Positions 9,279-19,344 of a stretch of 64,000 bases of DNA are shown in pieces (the stretch's first letter is position 1; each line of letters opens with the position of its first letter). Made by a program: the position numbers and the translations under genes. The notes under the pieces were generated by a model, which made no database searches, was not told where the DNA came from, and saw only the letters and a program-made list of their open reading frames with translations. Source of the DNA: Acidimicrobiales bacterium (GTDB lineage: Bacteria; Actinomycetota; Acidimicrobiia; Acidimicrobiales; SZUA-35); assembly GCA_013003535.1 (NCBI GenBank), contig JABDIY010000131.1:1-64000 (forward strand), written 5' to 3'.

Positions 9279-9970
9279 AGACGGTTCCAACAAGCCCTCC
9301 GGCCGTCCACGGCTCCCCAGCGACCGACGAGCGGCTCGAGAAACTCCGCGAGCGACAAGGTGTTCCCGATTCGAAAAGGCGGACGGCGAAGCAAACAACC
9401 AACAACTGGTCTCGCTGGCTGCACGTCTACACGAGCATGATCAGTTTTGTGATCGTGATCTTTTTCGGACTCACGGGAATCACCCTCAATCATCCCACGT
9501 GGACCTTCGGCTCTGAAGTTGTTCGAAGCGACATATCGGGTCAACTTCCCGAATCGGTCCTCAACGCCGACGGCGACGTGGAGTTTCTGATGGTCAGCGA
9601 GTTTCTACGGGAAGCCGAAGGCGTCAAAGGTGAGGTCAACGGCTTCGACACTGAAGGAACCGAAGGTTCGATCACATACAAGTCGCCCGGTTACTCGGCT
9701 CAGGTGGTGTTCGATACCGAGAGCGGAACATACGACCTGGCCACCGAACAACAGGGCTGGTTGGCGGTCATGAACGAGCTCCATAAGGGGCGGGATGCCA
9801 ACAGTCCGTGGCGTTGGACGATCGACATCGCCGGGGCAATTCTTGTGATCGTGGGCGTCAGCGGCCTCGTCATCCAGTTCGTAATGCGCAAACGAAGAAC
9901 AAAGGCATTGATCTCAGTGGCTGTCGGCGGGCTGATTTCGGTGGCGCTGGCCGGGTGGGCCCTCCTCTAG
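9275..9970 (+). CDS. PepSY-associated TM-helix protein
   Basis: NNWSRWLHVYTSMISFVIVIFFGLTGITLNHPTW and RWTIDIAGAILVIVGVSGLVIQFVMRKRR; 4-nt overlap with the DUF2271 gene. Confidence 0.8.
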   Translation: MKTVPTSPPAVHGSPATDERLEKLRERQGVPDSKRRTAKQTTNNWSRWLHVYTSMISFVIVIFFGLTGITLNHPTWTFGSEVVRSDISGQLPESVLNADGDVEFLMVSEFLREAEGVKGEVNGFDTEGTEGSITYKSPGYSAQVVFDTESGTYDLATEQQGWLAVMNELHKGRDANSPWRWTIDIAGAILVIVGVSGLVIQFVMRKRRTKALISVAVGGLISVALAGWALL

Positions 9971-10018
9971 CTGAAAAGTTGAACTAGCTGGCCAGTGATG
10001 GCTCGGGAATGATCGATG

Positions 10019-11011
10019 TCATCGCTGGGTGTTCACGACTGTCCGACCCGTGGTCTGGCCGGCGAGTATTTGGGATGCAAGGTCGGCGATATCAGCGAGG
10101 TCGACTTCGGTAGTTATGGCGGCCAGCTTGCCGGCGTCGAAAACGTCAGCTATGCGAGTCCAAATCCGTAGCCGTTCGTCGAAGGAGGCCATCACCGAAT
10201 CAATGCCCAGCAGCTTCACGCCCCGAAGCAGGAAAGGAATCACCGTGGTGTTCAGGCTGTTGCCACCGGCCAGTCCGCAGGCGGCAACCGAACCGCCATA
10301 GTTCATCTCGGCCAGGACGTGGGCCAGCGTTTCGCCACCGACTGCGTCCACACATCCGGCCCACCGTTCTTTCAGGAGCGGTTTGGCCGGGGCATCGGCG
10401 ATTTCGGCCCGGTCGATCACCTCGGACGCACCCCACTCACGAAGTACCGCTTCGTTGTCCATGCGGCCGGTGCTGGCCACCATATGATGCCCCATCGCCG
10501 CGCCCCACATGAGGGCCGAGGAACCGACGCCCCCGGATGCTCCGGTAACGAGGATGGGGGCACCCTTTTCAACCCCGCTCCATTCCAAAGCATCGAGGCA
10601 TTGCATTGCCGTGAAGCCGGCAGTGCCGATCGCCATCACGTCCTTGGTGGTCATCCCTTTTGGTACCGGCACAAGCCAGTCGCCGTTGAGCCGGCATTTT
10701 TCGGCATATCCACCCCAGTGGGCTTCGCCGACCCGCCAGCCCGTGCAGAGCACCTGGTCTCCGATCGCATATCGACCGTCGCTGGAATCGGTCACCGTTC
10801 CCGCCAAATCCACACCGGGCACATGGGGATACGTGCGGACCAAGCGGCCGATGCCCTGAAGTATCATTCCGTCCTTGTAATTGAGCGACGAATACTCCAC
10901 TGCGACCGTGACCGAGTTTTCTGGCTGGGGAAGTGAAGCCTCTTCAAGCTGGGTGAATGCGGCGCTGATTTTGCCGTCGGTTTCAGAAAGTACAAGCGCG
11001 TTGAAAGACAT
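10019..11011 (-). CDS. MDR/YhdH-type zinc-independent oxidoreductase (acrylyl-CoA reductase AcuI-like)
   Basis: SLNYKDGMILQGIGRLVRTYPHVPGVDLAGTV, ILVTGASGGVGSSALMW, WAGCVDAVGGETLAHVLAEMNYGGSVAACGLAGG. Confidence 0.88.
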   Translation of the reverse strand: MSFNALVLSETDGKISAAFTQLEEASLPQPENSVTVAVEYSSLNYKDGMILQGIGRLVRTYPHVPGVDLAGTVTDSSDGRYAIGDQVLCTGWRVGEAHWGGYAEKCRLNGDWLVPVPKGMTTKDVMAIGTAGFTAMQCLDALEWSGVEKGAPILVTGASGGVGSSALMWGAAMGHHMVASTGRMDNEAVLREWGASEVIDRAEIADAPAKPLLKERWAGCVDAVGGETLAHVLAEMNYGGSVAACGLAGGNSLNTTVIPFLLRGVKLLGIDSVMASFDERLRIWTRIADVFDAGKLAAITTEVDLADIADLASQILAGQTTGRTVVNTQR

Positions 11012-11082
11012 ACGTCTGCGAACGTACTCTCATCCACTACCGTGGCCAAGCGGAGAGCGCAGATACCTGAAGGGGCCTCAAC

Positions 11083-12759
11083 GTGACCAAACATGTTTTT
11101 GTAACCGGTGGAGTAGTGAGTTCGCTGGGAAAGGGTCTCACCGCCTCCTCGCTCGGGAACCTGTTGAAGGCCCGGGGACTTCGGGTCACCATGCAGAAGC
11201 TCGACCCCTATCTCAACGTCGACCCCGGAACAATGAATCCATTCGAGCACGGTGAGGTGTTTGTTACCGATGACGGGGGCGAGACCGACCTCGATCTCGG
11301 TCACTATGAACGCTTTGTCGATGAGAACCTCACTCAGGCGTCCAACACAACTACCGGCTCCGTTTACTCCAGCGTGATCGCCAAGGAGCGGCGCGGTGAG
11401 TACCTGGGCAAGACGGTGCAAGTGATTCCCCATATCACCAACGAGATCAAGGAACGGATCGCCAATCTGGCCAGCAGCGATGTAGATGTTGTGATCACCG
11501 AGGTTGGTGGCACCGTCGGCGACATCGAGATCCTCCCGTTCCTCGAGGCCATTCGTCAGTACCGGCTCGACGTAGGTCGCCAGAACGTCTGCTACATACA
11601 CGTCACACTCGTGCCCTTTATCGGGCCGGCGGGGGAGCAGAAGACCAAGCCAACCCAGCACAGTGTCACCGAGTTGCGGAGCCGAGGTATCCAACCTGAC
11701 GTGATCGTTTGCCGGTCCGATCGGGAGATCCCCGATGGGTTGCGCGAGAAGATCTCTAACCTTTGCGACGTTCCTATCGAGGGGATCATCGCCGCCCCCG
11801 ACGCCGCCAGCTTGTACGAGATTCCATTGCGTATGCATTCTGGTGGGCTCGACACCTATGTCTGCAATCTTCTTCAACTCGGGGCAGACGAGATCGATTT
11901 GGAGCCATGGCGAGCCCTGGTGCGCCGGGTAGAAAGCGTCTGGAAGCCGCTCCGGATCGGGATCGTGGGGAAGTACGTTTCCCTACCGGATGCATACCTG
12001 TCGGTTGCAGAGGCACTACGACACGCCGCCTTCGCTCACAGTGTGGACCTCGAGATCGACTGGATCATGAGTGATCACGTCGAGGGACTGCTGGTGGAGG
12101 AACAACTTGAGCATCTCGACGGCGTGGTTCTGCCGGGTGGCTTTGGTGAACGGGGCGTTGAAGGCAAGATCGCTGCGGCCGGGTACACCCGCGAGAAAAA
12201 CGTTCCTTGCCTGGGACTGTGCCTCGGCATGCAGGTCATGACCATCGAATTCGCACGGCATGTGATGAACCTGCACGGCGCCCACAGCAGCGAGTTCGAC
12301 AGTCAAGACGCCGTCACCCCTCATCCTGTGATCGATCTCATGGAGAGTCAGCGCAAGGTGGAGGACAAGGGCGGCACGATGCGCCTTGGTGCCTATGTTG
12401 CGGTGCTCGCTGAGGGGTCCCGGGTGGCCGAACTTTATGGGCGGCCGGTCGTGCAGGAACGCCACCGACACCGTTACGAATTCAATCCCCGGTATCGCAG
12501 CCAATTCGAGGAGTGGGGTCTGGTCTGCTCTGGGGTCTCACCAGACGGCAAGCTCGTGGAATTCGTGGAGCTCCCTGACCATCCGTTCTGGATCGGCACC
12601 CAAGCCCATCCGGAGCTCAAAAGTCGGCCAAACCGTCCCGCCCCGTTGTTCGACGGGTTCATCGCCGCAGCGTTGGAGCGGGCCGAGGCCGCCGATCCCG
12701 AGCGGTTCGCCAAGGCTGCCCCGCCAGTTGCCGATCAGGTTTCGATCACGCTGGACTAG
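11083..12759 (+). CDS. pyrG: CTP synthase
   Basis: [77 protein letters not shown]; GATase domain [10 protein letters not shown]. Confidence 0.98.
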   Translation: MTKHVFVTGGVVSSLGKGLTASSLGNLLKARGLRVTMQKLDPYLNVDPGTMNPFEHGEVFVTDDGGETDLDLGHYERFVDENLTQASNTTTGSVYSSVIAKERRGEYLGKTVQVIPHITNEIKERIANLASSDVDVVITEVGGTVGDIEILPFLEAIRQYRLDVGRQNVCYIHVTLVPFIGPAGEQKTKPTQHSVTELRSRGIQPDVIVCRSDREIPDGLREKISNLCDVPIEGIIAAPDAASLYEIPLRMHSGGLDTYVCNLLQLGADEIDLEPWRALVRRVESVWKPLRIGIVGKYVSLPDAYLSVAEALRHAAFAHSVDLEIDWIMSDHVEGLLVEEQLEHLDGVVLPGGFGERGVEGKIAAAGYTREKNVPCLGLCLGMQVMTIEFARHVMNLHGAHSSEFDSQDAVTPHPVIDLMESQRKVEDKGGTMRLGAYVAVLAEGSRVAELYGRPVVQERHRHRYEFNPRYRSQFEEWGLVCSGVSPDGKLVEFVELPDHPFWIGTQAHPELKSRPNRPAPLFDGFIAAALERAEAADPERFAKAAPPVADQVSITLD

Positions 12760-12828
12760 CATTCGGCTGGTCAATCACCGGTGCCGGCGTGTCGGCCGCC
12801 AGGAATTATCGGCCGCTACCCTGATTTG

Positions 12829-13371
12829 GTGACTTCGGGATTCACTCATGTTCGGGACGAACTCATCCACCAGGGTTTCGTGGTGGGGTTCTACAACAGT
12901 TTTTTCACCACGCCCGACGGTGAGGAGATCCAGCGAGACGTGGTCAAACACCCGGGCGCTGTTTCCGCGGTTGCCATGGAAGGCAACGACGTCTGGTTGG
13001 TGAGGCAATTCCGCGCCCCGTTACGTGTTCAGACCTGGGAACTGCCGGCGGGGAAACTCGATGTTGCCAACGAGGACCTCGAGCTCACTGTGGTCCGGGA
13101 GTTGGAGGAAGAGATAGGGCGGCATCCCGGCACGGTCGAAGAGCTGATCACGCTTCATCACTCGCCCGGTTTTTGCGACGAGTTTCAGACGGTTTTCTTG
13201 TGCGGTGAACTCTCCGAGGTCCCCACCCGTCACGATGGTCCCGAAGAAGAGCACATGACAGTTCAGAAGTTCCCGATCGAGGAAGCAGTCCACATGGCGC
13301 TCGACGGCACGATCACCGACGCCAAGACGATTATCGGTCTCCTGGCCGCAGCTCGGCGATTCGGCGTCTGA
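12829..13371 (+). CDS. NUDIX hydrolase (ADP-ribose pyrophosphatase-like)
   Basis: Nudix box ELPAGKLD...ELTVVRELEEEIG; start inferred at the GTG at 12829. Confidence 0.88.
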   Translation: MTSGFTHVRDELIHQGFVVGFYNSFFTTPDGEEIQRDVVKHPGAVSAVAMEGNDVWLVRQFRAPLRVQTWELPAGKLDVANEDLELTVVRELEEEIGRHPGTVEELITLHHSPGFCDEFQTVFLCGELSEVPTRHDGPEEEHMTVQKFPIEEAVHMALDGTITDAKTIIGLLAAARRFGV

Positions 13372-13373
13372 TC

Positions 13374-13943
13374 ATGGTCCGATCCGGCCTCATGGTGAGG
13401 GGGGAGCAGCTCCTTCACCTGGCCAAACGTTTTTTCCAATCGCTTTCCAAGGACCCGCCGGCGGAAGTTGACGATCGGTGGATCCGGTCGCAACTGCTGC
13501 CCGGCGAAACCGCTCTTTGGGAGCGGCTGAGCGCCCCCGATCAACGACACGCCGTTCAGGTAGCCCGTACGCTCCTACGAGCCCGACCTGATGCCCCTCG
13601 TCCAGTGATCGCAGCGGCGGTATTACACGATGTCGGCAAGGTCGTAAGTGGGTACGGGACCATTGGTCGGGTTGCGGCCACGGTGTTCTGGGTGCTGGTT
13701 CCCAGGTCGATAAAGGGTGGCGTGGCCCACCGCTGGTCTGGTGGTGACGGTTTCGGTCGGAAGCGTCTCGTGCAGCGCTTGGCGGAGTATCGCCTGCACC
13801 CGGAGCTGGGTCGAGATCTTCTCGTCGATGCTGGTTCAGATCCTCTGACGTCGAATTGGGCGGCAGAGCATCATACACCGTCGGATCGCTGGACTGTTAG
13901 TGTCGAATGGGGTGCCGTCCTGAAGGAATGTGATGACGACTGA
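13374..13943 (+). CDS. HD-domain protein
   Basis: RPVIAAAVLHDVGKVVSGYGTIGRVAATVFWVLVP...VAHRWSGG...AEHHTPSDRW. Confidence 0.65.
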   Translation: MVRSGLMVRGEQLLHLAKRFFQSLSKDPPAEVDDRWIRSQLLPGETALWERLSAPDQRHAVQVARTLLRARPDAPRPVIAAAVLHDVGKVVSGYGTIGRVAATVFWVLVPRSIKGGVAHRWSGGDGFGRKRLVQRLAEYRLHPELGRDLLVDAGSDPLTSNWAAEHHTPSDRWTVSVEWGAVLKECDDD

Positions 13944-14358
13944 AGATGCGGTGCCTTGTGGCGAAATGCACCTCGAAAGAATGCTGGCGGGGCTGGCCGT
14001 AGACGTGCAGCCGGGAACGTTCACATACGTCACCGACGATGTGCCGATCCCTACCCAAGAGGTATCGGCTATGATCAGAGAGCCAGAGGGAACCACGCTG
14101 GTTCTCGAAGTCGAGACCGCTCGGGCCCACGGGATCCCGCCGGGCTTCGAAGCTGCCTGGCTCACGGTCAGAGTGCACAGTTCTCTCGAGGCCGTTGGAC
14201 TGACCGCAGCACTCTCAGCAGCTTTGGCTGCATCGGGAATTCCTTGTAACGTTCTCGCCGGTTTCTTTCACGATCACCTGTTGGTCCCTGTCCACCGATC
14301 TGAAGAGGCGCTCGAAGCGCTCGATCGTCTGCGGCGCCAGAATTCGGGCCTTGTCTAG
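13933..14358 (+). CDS. ACT-domain-containing protein
   Basis: AAWLTVRVHSSLEAVGLTAALSAALAASGIPCNVLAGFFHDHLLVPVHRSEEALEAL, typical of small ACT (ACT_7-like) proteins. Confidence 0.75.
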   Translation: MTTEDAVPCGEMHLERMLAGLAVDVQPGTFTYVTDDVPIPTQEVSAMIREPEGTTLVLEVETARAHGIPPGFEAAWLTVRVHSSLEAVGLTAALSAALAASGIPCNVLAGFFHDHLLVPVHRSEEALEALDRLRRQNSGLV

Positions 14359-15455
14359 GAGCTGGTGATTATTCGGGTGAGTTCTTCGTTGACCTGTCCG
14401 TCGGGGGTGAATGCCACCAGCCGGTAAGGCACCTGGGTTGGCTGACCGTCGGAGGTGAACGCGTTTGCGGCCGTTGCGGAGAAGGCCACGGTTTGGTTCT
14501 CCCGAAGCTCCTTGAGGCAATTGGCGAAGGACGCGCAGGCAGTCTCGCCGGCAACGACGGAGGACAACTGCGCTGCCACAGTTGAAGGGTCATCGGTCCC
14601 GGCTGCCGCGCTGGCTAGGGATGCGATCACCAATCGGTCCACGACCTGGTCCGCCAACGAGCCGGCCGGTTCCACCAGCCGGAGTCCTGGCGTTGGGCTG
14701 ACCGAATGGGTGTTGCCGACCACATAGACGGTCCGAGTGCCTGGCCCAACCCCGGCCTCGGTCAATGCGTCGACGAAACGTTGCGGGTCCGCCAGTCCCA
14801 ACAGCACGATTGCAGTTGATGGGGCAGCGGCGATTTGAGCTACTTCAGGGTCGAAGCGACCCTCTTCGGTGGTCCCAAGCTCCACGTCTGCTAGCAAGCT
14901 TCCACCGTTCTCGCTGAGGCGTTCAGTAAAAATCGCCGCGGCATCCGTGGCCGTAGAGCTACCGGTGACGAGGGCGAGGGCGGTGTGACCGTCGGCGAGC
15001 ACCGCATCGGCCATCATGCGCGCCTGACTACTGGTGGACTCGGCTAGCGGGAGGTGAATCACGGTGCCGGTCGCAGCCAGCTGCTGGCCAACGGCACTGT
15101 TTTGTCCATGGGTCGGTGGCCCAATCACCACGTCGACGTTGTTTGCGATCAATTCTTCCACCGCAGCGGCGAGCAGCTTGCCGTCGGTGCGGACGTCGGC
15201 ATGCACCAGTCGAACCTGAGTATCGTCGAACTCGGTTGCGGCGGCGATCTCGACGATTTGGGCGTTGACCGCATCGCGGGCTGCTAACCCGGGCTCGCTG
15301 CTGTCACCGGTGAGCGGTAGGAGGGTCCCGATCACCAGCTCACCGTCGGCATCGCCCACCGGACCCGGGGAGCAGGCGCTGACTCCAAGGCATGCTGCGA
15401 GTGTGAGAATGAGCCACGCCCGCCCAGCGGAAACGGAGGCGGGGTACAATCTCAT
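14355..15455 (-). CDS. Periplasmic-binding (LivJ/branched-chain amino acid type) lipoprotein
   Basis: Lipobox LGVSACSPG; ELVIGTLLPLTGDSSEPGLAARDAVNAQI..., VDVVIGPPTHGQNSAVGQQLAATGTV. Confidence 0.8.
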   Translation of the reverse strand: MRLYPASVSAGRAWLILTLAACLGVSACSPGPVGDADGELVIGTLLPLTGDSSEPGLAARDAVNAQIVEIAAATEFDDTQVRLVHADVRTDGKLLAAAVEELIANNVDVVIGPPTHGQNSAVGQQLAATGTVIHLPLAESTSSQARMMADAVLADGHTALALVTGSSTATDAAAIFTERLSENGGSLLADVELGTTEEGRFDPEVAQIAAAPSTAIVLLGLADPQRFVDALTEAGVGPGTRTVYVVGNTHSVSPTPGLRLVEPAGSLADQVVDRLVIASLASAAAGTDDPSTVAAQLSSVVAGETACASFANCLKELRENQTVAFSATAANAFTSDGQPTQVPYRLVAFTPDGQVNEELTRIITSS

Positions 15456-16495
15456 GGCGTCGGCGAGACTAATCCAATCGCCGTCCGAATTCGTTGCATC
15501 ACCGGTGCGGCCACCGCAGTTGCTTTCTCTGCTCCAACGGCCAGTGTGGCCGCAACGTCGGAATCGGAAATGGCGCGATAGCGCTCCTGAATGGGAGTGA
15601 GTTCGGCGATGACGGCAGCGGCGGTGTCGGCTTTCAGAGGCCCGTACTGAGTGTATTTCTCGGCAAGTTTCTCCGGATCATCGCCAGTACAGGCCGCCAG
15701 GATCGAAAGCAGGTTGGAGACGCCCGGTTTTTCCTGCACGTCGAAGCGAACCTCGCCGTCGTTGTCTGTGACCGCCCTCCGCACCTTCTTCTCGATCGCC
15801 TTCGGGTCATCTAACACATTGATCGTTCCGGCATCACTGCCCACGGACTTGGACATCTTCTGCTCGGGGTATTGCAGATTCATGACGCGAGCGCCGGCGG
15901 CGGGGATCTGGTGGTCGGGGACCACCACGGTTCCCTCGCCGTAGCGGGAGTTCATCCGGTTGGCCAGATCTCTGGTGAGTTCTATGTGTTGACGCTGATC
16001 ATCGCCTACCGGGACTACGTCGGTGTCGTACAGGAGGATGTCGGCTGCCTGAAGAGCCGGGTAGGTGAAAAGGCCGGCGCTGATCGATGCATTGTTTCCG
16101 CTGGTCGCTTCATCGGCGTCACTCTCAGACACGCCGCCGAGGCGGTCGCTCTTGTCTTTGAATTGCGTCATCCGTCGTAACTCTCCGTACCCCGTGACAC
16201 ATTGCATGAGCCAACCCAGCTCGGCGTGCTGGTGCACGTGGCTTTGGGTGAACAGAATGCTGAGAGCGGGGTCGATTCCGATGGCCATGAGCATTCGAGT
16301 CATGTTCATCGTGCCCTCTACCACCTCGCCCGGAGCCTTCGGCAATGTCAAGGCATGAAGATCCACGATGCAATAGACCGAGTCCATGTTGTGCTGAAGA
16401 CGTTCCCAGTTGCGAAGCGCTCCCAGGTAATTCCCAAGGTGGGTGGAGCCAGACGGTTGAATCCCGCTGAAGACGCGTTGACGCTGTTCACTCAT
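15452..16495 (-). CDS. trpS: Tryptophanyl-tRNA synthetase
   Basis: RVFSGIQPSGSTHLGNYLGALRNW (HIGH), EQKMSKSVGSD (KMSKS). Confidence 0.97.
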   Translation of the reverse strand: MSEQRQRVFSGIQPSGSTHLGNYLGALRNWERLQHNMDSVYCIVDLHALTLPKAPGEVVEGTMNMTRMLMAIGIDPALSILFTQSHVHQHAELGWLMQCVTGYGELRRMTQFKDKSDRLGGVSESDADEATSGNNASISAGLFTYPALQAADILLYDTDVVPVGDDQRQHIELTRDLANRMNSRYGEGTVVVPDHQIPAAGARVMNLQYPEQKMSKSVGSDAGTINVLDDPKAIEKKVRRAVTDNDGEVRFDVQEKPGVSNLLSILAACTGDDPEKLAEKYTQYGPLKADTAAAVIAELTPIQERYRAISDSDVAATLAVGAEKATAVAAPVMQRIRTAIGLVSPTP

Positions 16496-16641
16496 TCCCA
16501 CCAGCTTAGGGGCCGATCCAATTGCTCGACGGGGAGTTGTGCCACAACGGACCGAGCGGCACTTGGACGAAGGCTGGGGACCTCGAGCGCCATTTTCGGA
16601 TTGGACAGGGCCGGTGAGGCCGGTCGCGTACAATCACGGCA

Positions 16642-17499
16642 GTGAATACTGCCGCTCCAGCCTCTGTAGAGCCCGACGCCACTCCCGCCACCGCGGCGGA
16701 ACGAGCGGCATCCGGTCCGTCGGTAAAGGCCGAAGCGGCCGGGTTCGAGGGTCCGTTCGACCTTCTCCTGCACCTTATTCTCAACGACAAAGTAGATCTG
16801 TACGAAGTGTCGCTCTCGGACATCGTCGACGCATACCTTGCGGAAGTGGTCAAGTTGAAGAACTGTGACCTGGAGGTCGCAACCGAGTTTCTCCTCATCG
16901 CTTCCACACTGATCGATCTGAAGGTCCGTCGGCTCCTGCCCGAGGACGAGGCGTTGGATCTGGATGAGGAATTGGCTCTTTGGGAGGAACGGGACATGTT
17001 GCTCTCCCGCCTTCTGGAATCCAAGACCTTCAAGGATGCCGCTCAGGCTCTGGAGAGGATGGCCGACTCTGCCGCCCTCATACGACCGCGTATCGCCGGG
17101 CTAGAGGATCATTTCTTGGCACTGGCCCCAGATCTGCTGGAGAACTCCACACCGGAAGATGTCCACAAGGCGTTCATGAAAGCCATGCGGCCAAAGCCGG
17201 TTACCAACGTTGGGTTGCACCACGTGACCGCGGTGAAGGCCAGCGTCACCAAGGCGATTCACGAGATGTTGCTGAGCCTTCCCAACGGTGGCCGGCTCAC
17301 GTTCCGTCAGCTCACCGACCATGTGGCTGATGACGTCATGGAGGTGGTGGTCCGGTTCTTGGCCGTTCTTGAACTCTTCAAGCAGGGATTTGTTGACATT
17401 GACCAAGTTGGTCACTTCGGAGACCTCACCGTGGAGTGGGTTGGCAGCGAACAAGACCGGGATGCCGCCCTCACCGGCATCGATACCTACGAAGGATAA
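16642..17499 (+). CDS. scpA: Segregation and condensation protein A
   Basis: GFEGPFDLLLHLILNDKVDLYEVSLSDIVDAYL...ATEFLLIASTLIDLKVRRLLP. Confidence 0.93.
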   Translation: MNTAAPASVEPDATPATAAERAASGPSVKAEAAGFEGPFDLLLHLILNDKVDLYEVSLSDIVDAYLAEVVKLKNCDLEVATEFLLIASTLIDLKVRRLLPEDEALDLDEELALWEERDMLLSRLLESKTFKDAAQALERMADSAALIRPRIAGLEDHFLALAPDLLENSTPEDVHKAFMKAMRPKPVTNVGLHHVTAVKASVTKAIHEMLLSLPNGGRLTFRQLTDHVADDVMEVVVRFLAVLELFKQGFVDIDQVGHFGDLTVEWVGSEQDRDAALTGIDTYEG

Positions 17500-17502
17500 G
17501 CG

Positions 17503-18174
17503 ATGCAGGAAACCCAACCCGAGAACGGTGCCAACCTCGACACGAGGGTGCAAGTTGATGCCGGTCGTGACATCGAGACGGCGATCATCGATCTGAGCGA
17601 CGAGAAGCAGCTCGCTCACCTGTCACGCGGCATCGAAGCATTGGTGATGATCTCGGCCGAGCCGGTTCCCGATGCGGTGTTGGCTCAAGCCCTTGCAACC
17701 GACGAGGTGACGATCCGTACCATTTGTGTGGCGCTGAGCGACTCCTACGAGGATCAAGATCGGGGCTTCCAGCTCGCCTACGTAGCCGGAGGTTGGCGGT
17801 TCCAAAGCCACCCCGAGATGGCCGATGTGATCAGCGACTATGTGATCGATGGGCAGAATGCGAAGCTTTCGCCCGCTGCAATGGAAACGTTGGCGATCAT
17901 CGCCTACAAGCAGCCGATCTCCCGGGCTCAGATCGGGGCGATTCGTGGAGTGAACGTCGATGGCGTGCTGCGAACGCTGAGCCAACGGGGATACGTGGCC
18001 GAGATCGGACGAGACGAGGGGCCCGGCCAAGCCGTCCTTTTCGGAACGACGGCATCGTTCTGCGAACGGCTCGGCATCGCCGATCCGAGCCAGCTCCCCC
18101 CGCTGGGCGATTTTGTACCTCCAGCTCATGTGTTGGAGGCGCTGGAGCAAACCCTGCGAGCAGATGTTGAATGA
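17503..18174 (+). CDS. scpB: Segregation and condensation protein B
   Basis: ALVMISAEPVPDAVLAQAL...RGFQLAYVAGGWRFQSHPE...LSPAAMETLAIIAYKQPISRAQIGAIRGVNVDGVLRTLSQRGYV. Confidence 0.95.
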   Translation: MQETQPENGANLDTRVQVDAGRDIETAIIDLSDEKQLAHLSRGIEALVMISAEPVPDAVLAQALATDEVTIRTICVALSDSYEDQDRGFQLAYVAGGWRFQSHPEMADVISDYVIDGQNAKLSPAAMETLAIIAYKQPISRAQIGAIRGVNVDGVLRTLSQRGYVAEIGRDEGPGQAVLFGTTASFCERLGIADPSQLPPLGDFVPPAHVLEALEQTLRADVE

Positions 18175-18955
18175 CGAGCCCGTGGAGAGCGACGCCGCTG
18201 CCCCGATAGCTGATGGCTCAGACCCTCAGAGCACCGAACGGCTGCAGAAGGTGTTGGCACGAGCTGGGGTTGCCAGCCGGCGGGTGGTTGAGGACATGAT
18301 CGCTGAGGGGCGAGTCTCGGTCAACGGAGTCGTCGCCACCCTGGGCGACAAGGCTGATCCTGCAACCGATCAGATCAGTGTGGACGGGGCAGTTATCTCT
18401 ACCAAGCCCGACGCAGTCACCTATCTTCTCAACAAACCGGCAGGTGTGATCACCACCGCGAGTGACCCACACGGGCGCCAGACGGTTTTGGATTTCGTGC
18501 CGGCCAACCGGCGGGTTTTTCCCGTCGGACGGCTGGACGCCGAGACCGAAGGTTTGATCTTGCTCACCAATGATGGCGCCATGACCCATCAGCTCACCCA
18601 TCCGTCCCACGGCGTAGAAAAAGAATATCTCGCTCACGTGCGAGGAACGCCCAAGCCGGGGGCGCTGCGCCTACTGCGGCAAGGCGTCGAGCTGGAAGAT
18701 GGTCTCACCGCGCCAGCCCAAGCGTCGTACCTCGGCGGAGGGGTCGTGAAGCTGGTAATCCACGAGGGCCGCAACCACCAAGTGCGGCGCATGTGTGAAG
18801 CGGTGGGCCATCCGGTCAAGCGTCTTATTCGCACCCGAATAGGTCCGCTGGTCGATCACCAGCTCCAGCCCGGCGAATGGCGGGAACTCACCACCAAAGA
18901 AATCCTGACCCTGCAGAAGTCCGTCAACCGTTCGGCTCCGGCCCCCAAGCGCTAG
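18164..18955 (+). CDS. rluB: Pseudouridine synthase (RluB/RsuA family, S4 domain)
   Basis: RLQKVLARAGVASRRVVEDMIAEGRVSVNG; FPVGRLDAETEGLILLTNDG; EGRNHQVRRMCEAVGHPVKRLIRTRIG. Confidence 0.92.
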   Translation: MLNDEPVESDAAAPIADGSDPQSTERLQKVLARAGVASRRVVEDMIAEGRVSVNGVVATLGDKADPATDQISVDGAVISTKPDAVTYLLNKPAGVITTASDPHGRQTVLDFVPANRRVFPVGRLDAETEGLILLTNDGAMTHQLTHPSHGVEKEYLAHVRGTPKPGALRLLRQGVELEDGLTAPAQASYLGGGVVKLVIHEGRNHQVRRMCEAVGHPVKRLIRTRIGPLVDHQLQPGEWRELTTKEILTLQKSVNRSAPAPKR

Positions 18956-18966
18956 CTTCTTTCTTC

Positions 18967-19344
18967 ATGCCTACCCGAGCGCTGCGTGGCGCCATCACCT
19001 GTGATGCGAACACCGAGGAACAGATTCTTCAGCAAACCACATATCTGCTCACCGAGTTGTTCGAGCGGAACAAGTTGGATGTCGATGCCATCACCAGCCT
19101 CATCTTCACCGCCACCGGTGACCTCACCGCCGTCGCTCCAGCGCAGGCCGCTCGTGCCTTCGGTCTGGTAGATGTTCCCTTGTTGTGTGCTCAGGAGATG
19201 CCGGTGGACAATTCCCTCCCGCTCTGCATCCGAGCCATGCTGCATTTCGATTGTGAGCTGCCGCGCGCAGCGCTGCACCACGTGTTCCTACGGGGTGCCA
19301 CGATTTTGCGTCCCGACCTGGCTCGCCCAGGCGATGATCGATGA
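18967..19344 (+). CDS. aroH: Chorismate mutase, AroH class
   Basis: RALRGAITCDANTEEQILQQTTYLLTELFERNKLDVDAITSLIFTATGDLTAVAPAQAARAFG..VPLLCAQEMPV. Confidence 0.93.
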   Translation: MPTRALRGAITCDANTEEQILQQTTYLLTELFERNKLDVDAITSLIFTATGDLTAVAPAQAARAFGLVDVPLLCAQEMPVDNSLPLCIRAMLHFDCELPRAALHHVFLRGATILRPDLARPGDDR

